Source of the DNA: Cystobasidium ongulense
Taxonomy: Eukaryota > Basidiomycota > Cystobasidiomycetes > Cystobasidiales > Cystobasidiaceae
DNA length: 64,000 nt
Reading direction: 5' to 3'
Assembly (NCBI GenBank): GCA_022835595.1
Contig: BQUP01000003.1
Coordinates: 2,340,401 to 2,404,400, forward strand
Shown piece by piece: positions 37,265-48,152 of the stretch (position 1 is the stretch's first letter; every line of letters starts with the position of its first letter). Made by a program: the position numbers and the translations under genes. The notes beneath the pieces were generated by a model that saw only the letters and a list, made by a program, of their open reading frames with translations, did no database searches and was not told where the DNA came from.

Positions 37265-37728
37265 AACTGGCAGCCTGTCAGAATCCCGATATGTGGAATC
37301 GTCCATCAGGTCATCTTTCCTAAACCTCGCTTGCTACCAACTATCAATCTCGACAACGCCTCTGAAACCAAACTTCTACGCTATACCTACCAGACCATCT
37401 AGCTGGATCATCCAGATGATACCCATTACCAGTCCTTCTCTTCTTTTACCAGCTAGCATATAGTCCGCCGAGCTGGTCTTGCTCAGTACTACACAAGCTT
37501 GAATAATGCGACTTTCCAAAAGAAACGCTCTTGTAAACGGGCTGAGCAATGAAAAGAACGTTTCTGGTTGTCCATACTGAACGGCGCTCATATTGCATGC
37601 TTGCTCATTGCCTTTCTCGCCAACAAGGCCAGAAAGTTGTCTTTCGTGGCAGGGCTCAGTTTAGTAGAACTGGCCGCGGCCCGAAGTGGAGTGATACAAC
37701 AAAGCCGAATAATCAGGTCTGTCAATTT
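37265..37728. other. Intergenic between convergent caprin-like gene and CSE1
   Basis: About 460 bp of 3' flanks; no gene or repeat seen. Confidence 0.5.
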
Positions 37729-40700
37729 CTACTGCAAGCTCAACCCTTCGTTCGATAGTATTGACATGAAGTGTGACGAAAGCTCTTGCGGCACTGCCTG
37801 CATCAAGGCTTGCATCTACAGGAAAGAGACCGACCGATGTCAGATAGAGGTGACTTACAGCCGAATTTCTCGACTTACCTGTCCAGGATGTGCTTGGCTG
37901 CACTCGACCAATGATCTTGCCATGAATACACCAGGATCAGCGATATCCGCGACAGGATCGCGTCTAGGTGGTTCTGAAGCGCCAAGTTTCGAGAAGGATG
38001 CTTGGTACCCCGTCTCTTCGAGGTCTAGCACTGTGACTTCCTCTTCGCCATCAGCTCCTGATTGAGGCAAGGCTCGCGGTAGGAGCAAAAGCTTGAGGAA
38101 ACTTTCGAAGACAGCGGGCCTGATAAAACACAAGTCAAATTTCATCCGACTTGGCCCGAGCAGGAACTTGCTCACCATGCATTGACGCTAGGCTGTTGTA
38201 GCATGCTCTGGCTCTTTGTAAGCAGAACTGCCAGGCCTACCAAGACAGTTTTGCGGTCTTTAAGCGGAGTCTTCTGTACTTCAGGCAGGATGCGTTCTAG
38301 CATCTTTGCGAAGATTCTGCGTAGGCAACATGTCAGTTTGGAGTATCCAAACGCAGCCGTATACTTGAGTCGTTCTCACCCTGCCTGCAACGATTCCACA
38401 TGTTGGAACAGCTCGTCTGGCCCGAGGCCTGGCTTTCTTATCGCTAATGGAATAAAGAATGCGCGCACAAATGCTTGCATATAACGATCCGACTTGGCAG
38501 AAGTCAAGCGGGTGAAAAGAAGAACGAAAATTTCCTTGATATAAGTCGCCAGCGATTCCCTGTCGGTTTAGGCAACTTTAGTATTGACCTTCCTCTATGC
38601 GAACATTGTGTTACTTACGATGGGATGTATTGGAAAAGGGCTTCTACTATATCGGCACCATATGCGTCGTTGGCTTTTGAGTCGAGTAGGAAGCGGGTGA
38701 TATCCCGAATTGCTGGTAGGTGATTGCCTTGCACGACTGTGTTTGGGCCCTTCTCCAACACTGCTCTGAGGAGGCGAGTCAAAGCCGGGATGTTGCCTCT
38801 TTGCATCCATAGCGGAGCCATGAGGATAGGTTGCAATAAAGCCTGATAAGCATCGGGCAGGCCATCATTGTGAAGTTCGAGCAGTTGCGAAAGGATTTGG
38901 AAAACGAAAGGCGAGAATTCTGAAAAGGCACCGTGTGAGTTACACCGAGCTTCTGGCTAAAATGAAGAAAAGTGTACTTACCGGCAACGTCTTGTGCAAG
39001 GATATACTGGAAGGGTGGAAACAAGGTGTTCTCGAACTCGGGGAGTGTAGCTGGCGTGCCAGCGGTAACGAATCGAACGAGGGCCGACATGCTCTCAAAG
39101 GTGTAGTGATTGAATTTAGGATTGCTTGGATTCTTGCTGATCTCTCCCATGATCTTTGTAAGATGCTCGAGGACAATGCCATAGATTGGAGTCATTGCTT
39201 GTCGAGCGGTAATAACGACTCGCATCACACCTATCAACAAATGGTGTCAGACTAATTTCGGACTATCGCATTAAGTTCTGATTGCTTACATTTCATTAGA
39301 TGATCATTCTTGGCGATATCTTCCGGTGTACTGCCACGTTCTATGGTGTTGAAAAGCGCTACTAGCAGGCCTTCGGTATAAGGGCGAATGTCCGCTTGCG
39401 TAAAGCTGCATAGATCAAGAATGAGCTTAGCTTATTGTCTGGATACACCAGAAGCTGGACTCACATGAGCATGTTATTTTGCTTGATGAACAATATCCGT
39501 TCGATAGTCATAGCAGCATACGTATGAATGACGAAAGATTCGCTTTGTAGATGAGGACTGAGCATTGGGATGACAGAGAGTAATTGTTCCTTTGTCAATT
39601 GGCTTCTGAAAGTGTACAGGAATTTGATTGCGTCTGCGACAATGATAGGATGGGGTGCTCCTGAAGAACCGTTTGTTTGAGCCGAAGAAGGTTGGAGATC
39701 TTGGACGACATGGTCTGAGAAGAATTGAACAACGTCGATAAGTGAATTTGTGCTTGTAACACCGTGATGAGCTGTTGAGCCTCGTGCAGCGATGGAAGTA
39801 AGGAGGAAAACTGCTGTGTCTTTTGATTTCCAGTTCGCTTGTGGGTTTGTAGCGTACTCGGCAAGGTATCCTTGAATATACCGACTGATAATTTCAGTGA
39901 CACGGGACTCGAACTGCTCCATAAGCGCTCTGGTGAAGTCAGAAGCAGACTGCCGCCGTGTTTCCGCGTCCGCTGTACGATAAATGTCAGTCTATAGGAA
40001 AGGGGTAGAGATTGTTATATGCGCCTACCTCCAGCCGTCTCGAGTAGATCACGACGTACGTACTCGAAAGCGTCATCTTCGAACATTTCCTCTTCGAAAG
40101 CTATATAGGATATTAATTAGCTATTGGGAGGCTTGATCATTATGCCCATGCTTCACTTACTCCGCAAAACCATGTTGGGCAGAACGATTCGCTCGCAGAA
40201 GCTCTCCAGAATACCTGGACCTTCAAACATGTGCTTCTTGCCTGGCATACGTACTGACACCGACAAAAAGCTCATTGCTTTGCTAACGAGCTGAGTGATG
40301 ATACAAGATTGTCAGCCTCTCGATTAGCGCATGGAGAGGTCAGGCCGGGAGGGTAGTAGACTCACTATATCATACTTGGTAGAGCTTCCTAAGCCTGTCA
40401 CCAACGTCCAGGTAGTTTCGACGAATTGCTCCATCATAGAGAAGACTTCTAGGTATCTCTGCGTATAAAGCTCTGCAATCTCGCAAATACTAGCTCTGAT
40501 CTTTTCTAGTGGACCAGCCTCGCCTTCTTCGTCGTTTTCATCATCTTGAACCACGAGTTCCGGTCTTGTCCACGTAAGGTACTTGTGCAACAAAGCCATA
40601 CATGGCTCGATATTATCTTCAAAGTACTCTGGCAGATCTTGAGAATTGAGGTCGTAGAACAGTTGTAGGAGTAATAGAAGCGTGCGGGATAGTGTTTGAG

Positions 40701-41692
40701 GATCTGCTGGAGAGGGAAGGGCGGTTGGTGAGGAGAGAAGTTCGTCCGTTCTCTGTAGGAATGGCAAGAGACGATTGCAGGTGATTAGTTGAGCTAAAGC
40801 AGCGGCACTGGAAAGACGCGACTGACCTTGAAGAGCGACATGTATGGCTCGCAGAAGATTTCAAGCACATATTTGATTTCCGTGAACAGCTCGTCGGAAC
40901 GGAATTGGGAGCGCCACCTGCGAGACACAAGACTGGTCAGGACAGAACAAAGCTTCGAGTATCGTCGGCTATGGGTGAAGCTTACCGTCTGAAGATAGCA
41001 TGGGCAGTTTGCAGGACGGCATTGTTGACGACAAAGTTGTCGGTGGAGAAGTTCGAGACAAGTTGCTGGAATATCGCAGCAATCAGCTTAAATTATTCAC
41101 GGTAGTCCTGAAGGCAAAGACCGCGCACGTTGACTAGATCACCCCATTGCAGAGGAAAGTCCCACTCTGCCATGACTGCAATAGCTTCCCCGACCTGAAC
41201 TTGAAGATTGGGCGAGTTCGACAGCTGGATCATCACTTGGACGATTCCAGCTTTGAGAGCAGCTCTGTCGCCCTCTGGGACAGGAAAGTCTGGCGGATTT
41301 TCATCGTCCTGAGGCCAGAAAGCAATGTCAGTCCACATTGCACCTCTCAATCCACGCTGCTTCCAGTGGTAGGACCGCCGATAATTTGCCAGGTCCGCCA
41401 GCAGCACAAAAACAATCGCGTGCATGGAAAGCAAGCATCAACACACCATGGCCCATCCATAGCGGATGTAATTCTTGAAGAGCAAGGCTGCAGCCTGCTT
41501 GACAGGCGACGGAGCAGGCGAGCCATCCTCGTACTTGTCTGTCTGGGCCAGCTGCAAGGCGAGCTGCGAGAATCCTGGCTGGCGCTTGAAGTCGTCGAGT
41601 GCGCGCTCTGCCTGTCTGCGCTCTTGAGGATTCGGCGAGAGCGACTGCTGCAGCGCGAGTGCGAGACTCTTCAATGGCGAGCCTGACGCCAT
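37729..41692 (-). CDS. CSE1: Exportin-2 (CSE1/CAS), importin-alpha re-exporter
   Basis: Fifteen exons encode 1,002 residues. In gene order: 41447..41692, 41129..41308, 40986..41065, 40827..40917, 40366..40752, 40161..40290, 40029..40100, 39465..39972, 39290..39405, 38982..39230, 38619..38919, 38380..38559, 38176..38316, 37879..38119 and 37729..37815. Phases agree throughout. The importin-beta N-domain (QERRQAERALDDF, KNYIRYGW) is followed by CSE1 blocks such as LPEYFEDNIEPCM, NPQANWKSKDTAVFLLTS, FVIHTYAAMTIERIL, NPSNPKFNHYTFESM and GNIPALTRLLRAVLEKG, and by VLDLEETGYQASFSKL near the C-terminus. Cse1 binds importin-alpha with RanGTP in the nucleus and returns it to the cytoplasm. Intron 1 (138 nt) is twice the usual size here. 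The gene shares a 149-bp divergent promoter with SUB1. Confidence 0.96.
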
Positions 41693-41841
41693 GGTGTGCT
41701 GCTTGAGTGACTATCTGTATGCTGGTTGGTTGATTGGTGAGTTGAGATGATGATGCTCATGACTTCCTTGATGCAATTCAGCCACAAGATACTTCTTCAC
41801 TGCCCAACTGACCCACAGACAACACCAAGCACATATCAAAC
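41693..41841. promoter_or_regulatory. Compact divergent promoter CSE1 / SUB1
   Basis: Only 149 bp separate the two start codons, so the transcripts must start within this stretch or overlap. The SUB1 side is CA-rich before the ATG. No clear TATA box is present. Confidence 0.55.
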
Positions 41842-42726
41842 ATGGTCAAGCGAAGCAAGAAGGATGATTTCATCGCAGACTCTGGCTCCGAGGAAGCCGC
41901 TGATTACACCGACGACGATGCTGCGAGTGGAAGCGGCGAGGACCGAAAGCCAAAGCTGAAGAAGACCACCAAGGCGAAGGCTCCCGCCTCGAAAGACTCG
42001 AGAGGGAAACAGAAGGACAAAGATGTCAAGCCTGCTGCAAAGGTGCGCTGGTCTTGCAAGCACAGTTGCATCGTGTCGTGCCTAACAGTATTGTCTGACG
42101 CACGCGACTTCACTACAACAGAAAGCAAAGTTGGAGAACGATGAAGAGCAATCTGACAGCAAGCCACAAGGTACTTTTCCATTCAGTGCATGACTGTAGT
42201 GGCCCTTGTCGCTAATTCTGCTACATCCCATCCCATCACACTCTCACCACGTCGCTCGGCTACTTTGTCGTGTGTTCGGCAACACGCACATTGCTCGTCA
42301 GGATCATCATCAAACTCAAAGCTGAAGAAGAACGAAGAAGGCAGCTATTACGCAGATGTACGTGCACTCACCTCCCATCGCAACTCATCGCACATTCTGC
42401 TACTTAACATTGGCGTTTCCTGGCACGTGCTTACACTTTTTTGAACAATCATGTAGCTGGACCCGTATAAGCGCGTTACAGTGCGCCAATTCAAGGACAA
42501 GACATATATCGATATCAGAGAGTACTACACTGATAAGAATTCAGAAATGAAGAAACCTGGTAAGAAGGGAATCTCTTTGACTGTTGAAGCTTGGCAGAGC
42601 TTGAAAGAAGTCATGTCGGCGGTGAGTGATCTTCCCTCTCGTCGTAAATATATATACGGAGGCATCTCTTGCTGAGACCTACCGTCTTAGGTGGATGCCG
42701 AAGCCGAGCGACTGGAAAGCAAGTAG
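41842..42726 (+). CDS. SUB1: Transcriptional coactivator PC4 (Sub1)
   Basis: Five exons, 41842..42042, 42122..42170, 42302..42357, 42457..42621 and 42691..42726, encode 168 residues. The first 100 residues are a charged, Lys/Asp/Glu/Ser-rich regulatory tail with a bipartite-like basic stretch. The PC4 single-stranded-DNA-binding core follows, with [29 protein letters not shown] and the [19 protein letters not shown] block that is the family signature. It ends a few residues after the last helix ([11 protein letters not shown]). Sub1/PC4 binds ssDNA and RNA polymerase II preinitiation complexes and helps initiation, elongation and DNA-damage tolerance. The short last exon encodes only 11 residues plus the stop. 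Confidence 0.95.
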
Positions 42727-43032
42727 TTAACATCGAAGGCTTCGAAGCCAGATTGAAGCAAATGCACTACCCATGCAATTCAGGCAAACTGGGAAGGGAT
42801 GTGAGACTATCTGCGTGTATCATTTATTGTATTGCCAGACTATTAGGTTTTATATGGCGTCTGTAACGCTCATGCTTGAAGTGGTACAGCGTTTCTAAAG
42901 CTACAATTTGAAGCATTGACATCCCCTAAAGTGGCATTGGAGGCATTCATTCGACTAAACATGACCCTGCGGAACACAGCACAATTGAATAAATCAAACT
43001 CTCCCAGCTAATATAACAAACTCAGGAAGTGA
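42727..43032. other. Intergenic between convergent SUB1 and the GRF gene
   Basis: About 300 bp of AT-rich 3' flanks; nothing else seen. Confidence 0.5.
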
Positions 43033-44420
43033 CTAAATGTGCATCATTCTGAGCTGTTCATTTTCCGCCATTACAAGTTTCAATTTTTCCTTAATCTGGG
43101 CTAACTCAGCTTGAGTGTCTTTTTCCCTCTTTTCATGATATGCGGCTTTTTGCTTCATAGCTTTTAGTTGCCGTTCGGCACTCTCACTTTGCTTAGCTAG
43201 TGTGTCTAAATCAGTCAATAGCATGTTCGAGAAGCGACTGACGTGCTCTGATGCTTGACGGGCCGATTTAGAAGGGGATGTGTTATTATCGGTTGGAAGC
43301 AGAGTCTTGGCTGGTGTTTCGTAGCTTGAAGAGCCAAGTTGATCTGGCACGATAGCCGGATCTGATGTATCGCGTGCGAGTAGGCTGGAGGTGCTGGCCG
43401 ATTTCGGCGATACATCCCCGTCCGCCTCGGTTTTGAGGAGTGCATTCGCACGTGCATGAAATGGTGAAGAGGGATCGTCACGTATTTGCTGCCATTTACT
43501 GATTCCATGAGAAGTGACAGAACGATTCCTGCTATTTGAAGTTGTATCAGGCGTGACAGGTAGACCTGGAGCAAGCTGTTTCGGGGGTGTGGATGGTGTA
43601 CGGATATTGGCAGCATGCTTGCTAAGCGGAGATGTAGGTGGGCCAGCAAAAGAGGTGAAACGTCGATTCGGAGTGGCAGGTTCGCCTAATTTGGGCTTCT
43701 TGCCTGAGCCTCCAGCTTCAAAGTCTTCGAAATCTTCAATGTCCTCGTCCCAATTCTCTTCCATCGCTTCTTCTACTGTTTGAGATTGTGACAGGATGGT
43801 ACTAGGTTGAGACATGGGCTTGCTTGATGCTCTAGGCCCGGGACGTGATTGCCTGAGTGGATGTGAGGAGTAAATATCATCATCTTCTTGCGCTTCGCTG
43901 TGCTGTGTAGCTTCATCATCATCATCAATGCGACGTCGCTTGCCAGGTGATGCAGGTGGCGCAGGCGTCGAACGCTGAGTCGAAGACGAAGCCGAGGCTT
44001 GCGGCTGGTTCGTATTCGTATTCAAGCTCTGTCCACTACCTCGAAAAGCATTTGTGCTGTTTGCTGCTGATGATGATGAAGAAGAGCCGTTGGCGGCCTG
44101 TTTTGGGTCGGCTCCGTCGTCCCATCGAAAGAAGCGGCACTTTTCGTTAACGACGGGACGGTTGCATTTCCAGAAGAAGCGTCCTCTGTGGGCACAATTG
44201 CGATGATTAGAAGCATCAAAACTCAGTCTGCTGCTCTCGCAATGTCATGGCTGGCTTGTTTGCCACTCGCAACTCACCTGTTCTGGCCATTCTTGCATTC
44301 CAAGAGAACTGCAGGCTCCTTGTGCTGGCATACTGGTGCATTGGGATCACTATCATTGCTTGCGAACATCGCAGGGACGACACGGCTGCCACTGCGGCCG
44401 CCTCTGCCTCGAGTGGACAT
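43033..44420 (-). CDS. GRF-type zinc-finger protein with C-terminal coiled coil
   Basis: Two exons, 44278..44420 and 43033..44185, encode 431 residues. After an RG-rich start (MSTRGRGGRSG) comes a GRF zinc finger: CQH at 31-33, ECKNGQN, then the name-giving GRFFWKC at 49-55 and KCRFFRWDD at 63-71. The second metal ligand is His33 rather than Cys. GRF fingers bind single-stranded or structured nucleic acid and occur at the ends of Apn2, Top3 and NEIL3. Here it is N-terminal and no nuclease or topoisomerase domain follows. The middle is Ser/Pro-rich with a KRRRIDDDDE nuclear-localisation-like stretch, and residues of about 360-430 form a coiled coil (LKAMKQKAAYHEKREKDTQA). The role is unknown; nuclear DNA or RNA binding is likely. 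A broken copy of exon 1 lies at 46376..46508. Confidence 0.82.
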
Positions 44421-44770
44421 GGAAGGTGTGATGCTGATGTGGCGGGGCGGCTGCAGGAAGCCGACAGACAGGGCAGACGAATACAAGCCTGAGTTCTCCT
44501 GGATTGGGCGAGTAGTCGGTGCTGCTGAGGCGTATGGAAGGCTTGCTGTGCCGTCAAGATGGAGTGGGTGTGGACGAGTGCTGCTGGTCGAACAATGGCC
44601 TGAACATGGCCAGCAGAAGAAGATCGCCGCTTCTTCTGCTTTGCAACTGTACGACTGATGCAATTACAGCACAGGCTCGCAAGGCCCCAAGTTGGCCAGG
44701 ACCCAGACGTGCGGAGACTGGATTCATCTATAGATCAGTCTGCATTCACATTAATTAGCTTGCCGCTTGC
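44421..44770. other. Spacer between GRF gene start and the oxidoreductase 3' end
   Basis: This 350-bp spacer holds the GRF gene promoter. From 44589 onward it is part of a segment duplicated at 52952..53258. Confidence 0.5.
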
Positions 44771-44924
44771 CTACTGGCGCAAATCAGAAACATCGACAAC
44801 AAGCTTCTCGCCCGATACAGCTCCAGCAGCGAGCATATCGATGGCTTTCTGATATCTGTCTAGCGCGTTCACTCCTTCTACCAGTGTCACCTTGGTCGGC
44901 TTGATCGTCCCATTTCCGACAAGC
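44589..44924. repeat. Segment duplicated at 52952..53258, copy 1
   Basis: It covers the GRF upstream region plus the last exon of the oxidoreductase. It matches the second copy through TGCAACTGTACGACTG, AAGTTGGCCAGGACCCAG and the coding stretch up to TTTCCGACAAGC, with scattered substitutions. The orientation is the same in both copies. Confidence 0.85.
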
Positions 44925-46046
44925 TCCCCCATCAGACGAGGTTGCAAGTTGTCTCGCAAGAACGCATTCTGGCCAAGTGATACGAGGTGTCAGCTAGTTC
45001 AGATGACAGTCGTCTCTAAATGACTAACCTGCTCATAGAAGTGAGTGCGGACCAATGACACTTGTACCTTGTCCGGCAAAGCTCCTTCATCCAACTCCAT
45101 CTTGACGGAGGTAGCACCTCGTCCACCAAAGCGAATAGGCAGCAAAATCGCAACTATACCATCCTCACTGTTCTTTACTACTGAAGAAATCTTCGCAATT
45201 GTCTCCTCCCTATCCCCAATGCAATCTACGACAAGATCGACCTTTTCACCAATCTCCGTGGCATATGAAGCATTGCGATAATCCACAGTCTGAGTTGCAC
45301 CCAATTGCCTCAGGTTTGCATGATGTCCCGAAGAAGCTACTGCTATAATGTGCTTGTACCTAGACTTTGCTAAGACCTGGACAAAATACTGGCCAGCTGA
45401 TGAAGATGCTCCCCACACTAAGATACGCTTTCACGCTTCTTCAGTGGTAAGGGGGCCGGTGGACTTCGAAGGGTCTTCAAACGGGATGATTCTGAGTTTT
45501 AAATCATTGGAAAGCGTGTGGAAAGCAGTTGCGAGGGAGCAGGGAACGGAAATAAATTTAGCTGGATCACATCCTGCTGGAATCTGGGTTCAATGGAATA
45601 AATCAAAAATTCACTTTGCACCTCACACGTTTCTTCCCAGTACATTCGCTCACCTTTCCAACGCGGTTACTTCGCACAACAACAATGGCTTGTCCAGCTT
45701 CTCCCTCTACCCTGCCGAAATCGAAGGAGAATACCTCATCGCCTTCCTTGACGTGTTCAACATTCTTGCCGACTTCTAGAACTTCGCCGACAATGTCTCC
45801 TCCCGGTATATGAGGAAATGTGGTAAGCTGGAAGGGTGCATGTGGTCAGCAAAGCACCTGTCACAATTTCGGAGCATGTGAATTGTCCCATACTAAACCC
45901 ATGTGGCCTTTCCAAACTTCCAGCGGAGACGGACTAGCATAACGAACTGAAATCTTGACATAGCCTGGTTCGGTTGCATAGGTGTCAAGTGTACAGACTC
46001 CAAGCTTAGCGCCCATGTGAGGAAAGACGAGAGCTTTGTGCGACAT
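44771..46046 (-). pseudogene. Non-zinc MDR oxidoreductase with one in-frame stop
   Basis: Four exons in gene order, 45894..46046, 45654..45827, 45029..45583 and 44771..44968, restore a 359-codon medium-chain reductase frame that is interrupted by TGA at 45431..45433. The start MSHKALVFPHMGAKLGV, the segment FPHIPGGDIVGEVLEVG and the nucleotide-binding loop VWGASSSAGQYFVQVLA are typical of non-zinc MDR (quinone or enoyl reductase-like) enzymes; catalytic-zinc ligands are absent. The C-terminus (GEKLVVDVSDLRQ) is intact. The stop falls just before the Rossmann strand KRILVWGAS, so a truncated product would lack NADPH binding. No splice option removes it. It is most simply a CGA-to-TGA nonsense mutation; sequencing error or a polymorphism is possible. 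The substrate is unknown. Confidence 0.8.
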
Positions 46047-46862
46047 GTTTCCCGATATCTGAGCACGTGCGCCGTTTTGCGGAGATGGCTATTGTTCTGG
46101 AAACTGTTACCTCTTGGATTTAGAAGATGGTCGAAAGTAGTATAGAAGGAAGAGGACAACAAGCAGATGCTGGTGCGATGCAGCTCTGAGATATAATCAA
46201 GATTTAACGTTTGACTTGGTCAATTGCTCACCAGCTCAGTAAGCAGGTGCACGTGCTATACGTAAGCAGAAGCAGGTCGCATGCTCGAAGAACACTTATT
46301 TGCCTGTGAAAGCAGCAGGACGATTGGGATTGGCCTCCCTTGTTGAATGGCAACAAACAATTGGGAGGCCTATTTTATCTGACCATTTTTGCATTCCAAG
46401 GACTTTAGGACTTTGCAGGCTCTTTATGCTGGCATATATCATCGTGCATGAGCAATACGGCATCATTGCTTGCTGCCATCGGAAGGACTACTCGACTGCT
46501 ACTCAGTGATCCTGAGAAGCGCTGACCGAACAACAAAATGGGGTCGCCATCTCTTTCTCTCAGCCAATAGACAGTCATCACGACGCTTCCGTCAGCTTCT
46601 ACTAGTACGGCAGTCCAGACAATTGGTATATATCGATTTCGAGATTGTCAAAGTGAACGTGTATCCTGCTTCACTGCTGGCATAGATCCTTAACATTAAG
46701 TGCCTTCAGCCACCACGAAGACATGGTTTTGGCAGCAGATCAATCCAGGGCCACTCATCATCATTTGGCACTAACTTCTGACAACACCCCTGTTCCCTCG
46801 TCCACTAATTTGTCTACAAGAAGATAACGACTTGCTGACAGCTTCCCAATTTTCTGGCGTTG
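46047..46862. other. Intergenic between the oxidoreductase and the first cluster F-box gene
   Basis: About 815 bp. It contains the GRF-gene relic at 46376..46508 and otherwise nothing I can assign. Confidence 0.5.
46376..46508 (-). pseudogene. Relic of the GRF zinc-finger gene exon 1
   Basis: On the minus strand this reads SSRVV, AASND and ICQHKEPA with stops and indels, matching SGSRVVPAMFASND and VCQHKEPA of the intact gene at 44278..44420. At DNA level TTGCATTCCAAG, TGCAGGCTC and ATCATTGCTTGC are shared. The rest of the gene is missing. It is a dead partial duplicate about 2 kb from its source. Confidence 0.75.
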
Positions 46863-48152
46863 CTAATCCTCCAAAGTGACATCAAAGACGGGACTCGGAC
46901 ATACTGTTTTAGGATCGAGTAATTCAATTCTCGATGACACCGGGCGAGGTAGACCTCGAGAGCGCATAGTCACAAAAGCTTTCTTGCGCAGCTTTTCATA
47001 TTCCGCTTGCGAGTATTCCCCGCTCCTCTCACAATTCACATTCCAATATAATGCCGGCATTGATCGTAGATTGGGCAAGTAGTCTGCGTTGCAAAGCAGT
47101 CGAAGCATCTCGAAAATGTGGGCACGCCGCACGAATTTCCAAGTGACTGTTTGGACGTTCGGGGGGAAGTTGGTTGGATCCATCTGCGAACTGGGACCAA
47201 GAAGGTCTAGATGGTCTGGTAAGGCACCCCTATACACCTCATCACATCTGATCCAAGTTTCTATGTGCAAGTACTTTAACTTGCCTCCTATGACTGTGAG
47301 TATCGTGCTAAGGTCTTTTGCACTTGGTGAGCGTAAGTAAAGCCTGGTGACCATGGTGTCTCGGTCAAAGGACAGTGGTCTCGTGGTGTCACTGTCGAAG
47401 GACAGTGGTCTCGTTGTGTCACTGTCAAGGGACAGTGGTCTCGTGGTGTCACTATCAAAAGACAGTGGTCTAGCCCTCCAAGGACGTAGCAACCGGAGCC
47501 CACGAAGCTTTCGCCGGATCAATCCGAAAGTGGACACGTGAAAATGACCCAAGGAGAGGTTTTCAATGGATGTAGGAAAGTTTTCAATGGAAGTAGGGAG
47601 GTTTTCTATGGATGTAGGCAGGTTTTCAGTGAATGTAGGCAGGTTTTCGGAGGCGCTTCCCCCAAAAGAAGGGAAGGAGCCCCATGTAAACACAGAGAGA
47701 GCCAAAGTTTTGAGGCGAGGATTTCGTGGCGCCGGCAGGATGGCCGTCCAAAAGGGCAGACTATCTTTGTGTATCTTGACAGCGCAAAATTGGAGATTGG
47801 GTACCGCTTTGAGCATGCGTTCAACTTGGTCTCTGCTGAATTCATATTGAGCGAGTTCAGCGTGCTTCTCATTGACAGACAGGACTCGAATTAAGCCGGC
47901 GAGGGACGGCCTTTGCTCGATAGTCGCCAAAAGCGCTCCCGCTCGCCTTGTACTTATGTATTCTCCATAGATATCCTTATATAATGCCTCATTGGCCGGA
48001 GCAGCCCAGGTTCTACAGACCAGAACGCACGTAGCGAGGTCTGTCTTAGGTTCAAGCCATTTATCATATTCGATGCGTGGACACCGAATGGAGAAGGAGG
48101 CTAGATGGCTGAAAATGACTCGGAGGCATTGAACAGGGAGCTTCTGTGTCAT
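46863..48152 (-). CDS. F-box paralog 1, with in-frame tandem peptide repeats
   Basis: The frame from MTQKLPVQCLRVIFSHLAS gives 429 residues and starts like the A-type paralogs; an upstream in-frame ATG at 48254 would give 463. The F-box continues with VLVCRTWAAPANEALYKDIYG. It is the most diverged of the five. The central leucine-rich part has two insertions found in no other copy: three to four 7-residue units of the form ENLPTSI (about 47547..47650) and four 10-residue units of the form RPLSFDSDTT (about 47358..47475). The C-terminal block aligns with the others (DPTNFPPNVQTVTWKF, LPNLRSMPALYW, LRSRGLPRPVSSR). Such F-box/LRR proteins are expected to recruit SCF ubiquitin-ligase substrates; no target can be inferred. 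Confidence 0.75.
   Translation of the reverse strand: MTQKLPVQCLRVIFSHLASFSIRCPRIEYDKWLEPKTDLATCVLVCRTWAAPANEALYKDIYGEYISTRRAGALLATIEQRPSLAGLIRVLSVNEKHAELAQYEFSRDQVERMLKAVPNLQFCAVKIHKDSLPFWTAILPAPRNPRLKTLALSVFTWGSFPSFGGSASENLPTFTENLPTSIENLPTSIENFPTSIENLSLGHFHVSTFGLIRRKLRGLRLLRPWRARPLSFDSDTTRPLSLDSDTTRPLSFDSDTTRPLSFDRDTMVTRLYLRSPSAKDLSTILTVIGGKLKYLHIETWIRCDEVYRGALPDHLDLLGPSSQMDPTNFPPNVQTVTWKFVRRAHIFEMLRLLCNADYLPNLRSMPALYWNVNCERSGEYSQAEYEKLRKKAFVTMRSRGLPRPVSSRIELLDPKTVCPSPVFDVTLED

Noticed and set aside
45428-45440. Programmed stop-codon readthrough in the oxidoreductase.
   Set aside because: The context is TGA AAG, not the TGA CTA readthrough context known in fungi, and the stop lies mid-domain instead of before a targeting tail.
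47347-47475. Regularly spaced repeats that look superficially like a CRISPR array.
   Set aside because: The units are contiguous 30-bp coding repeats in a eukaryotic F-box gene, without unique spacers.
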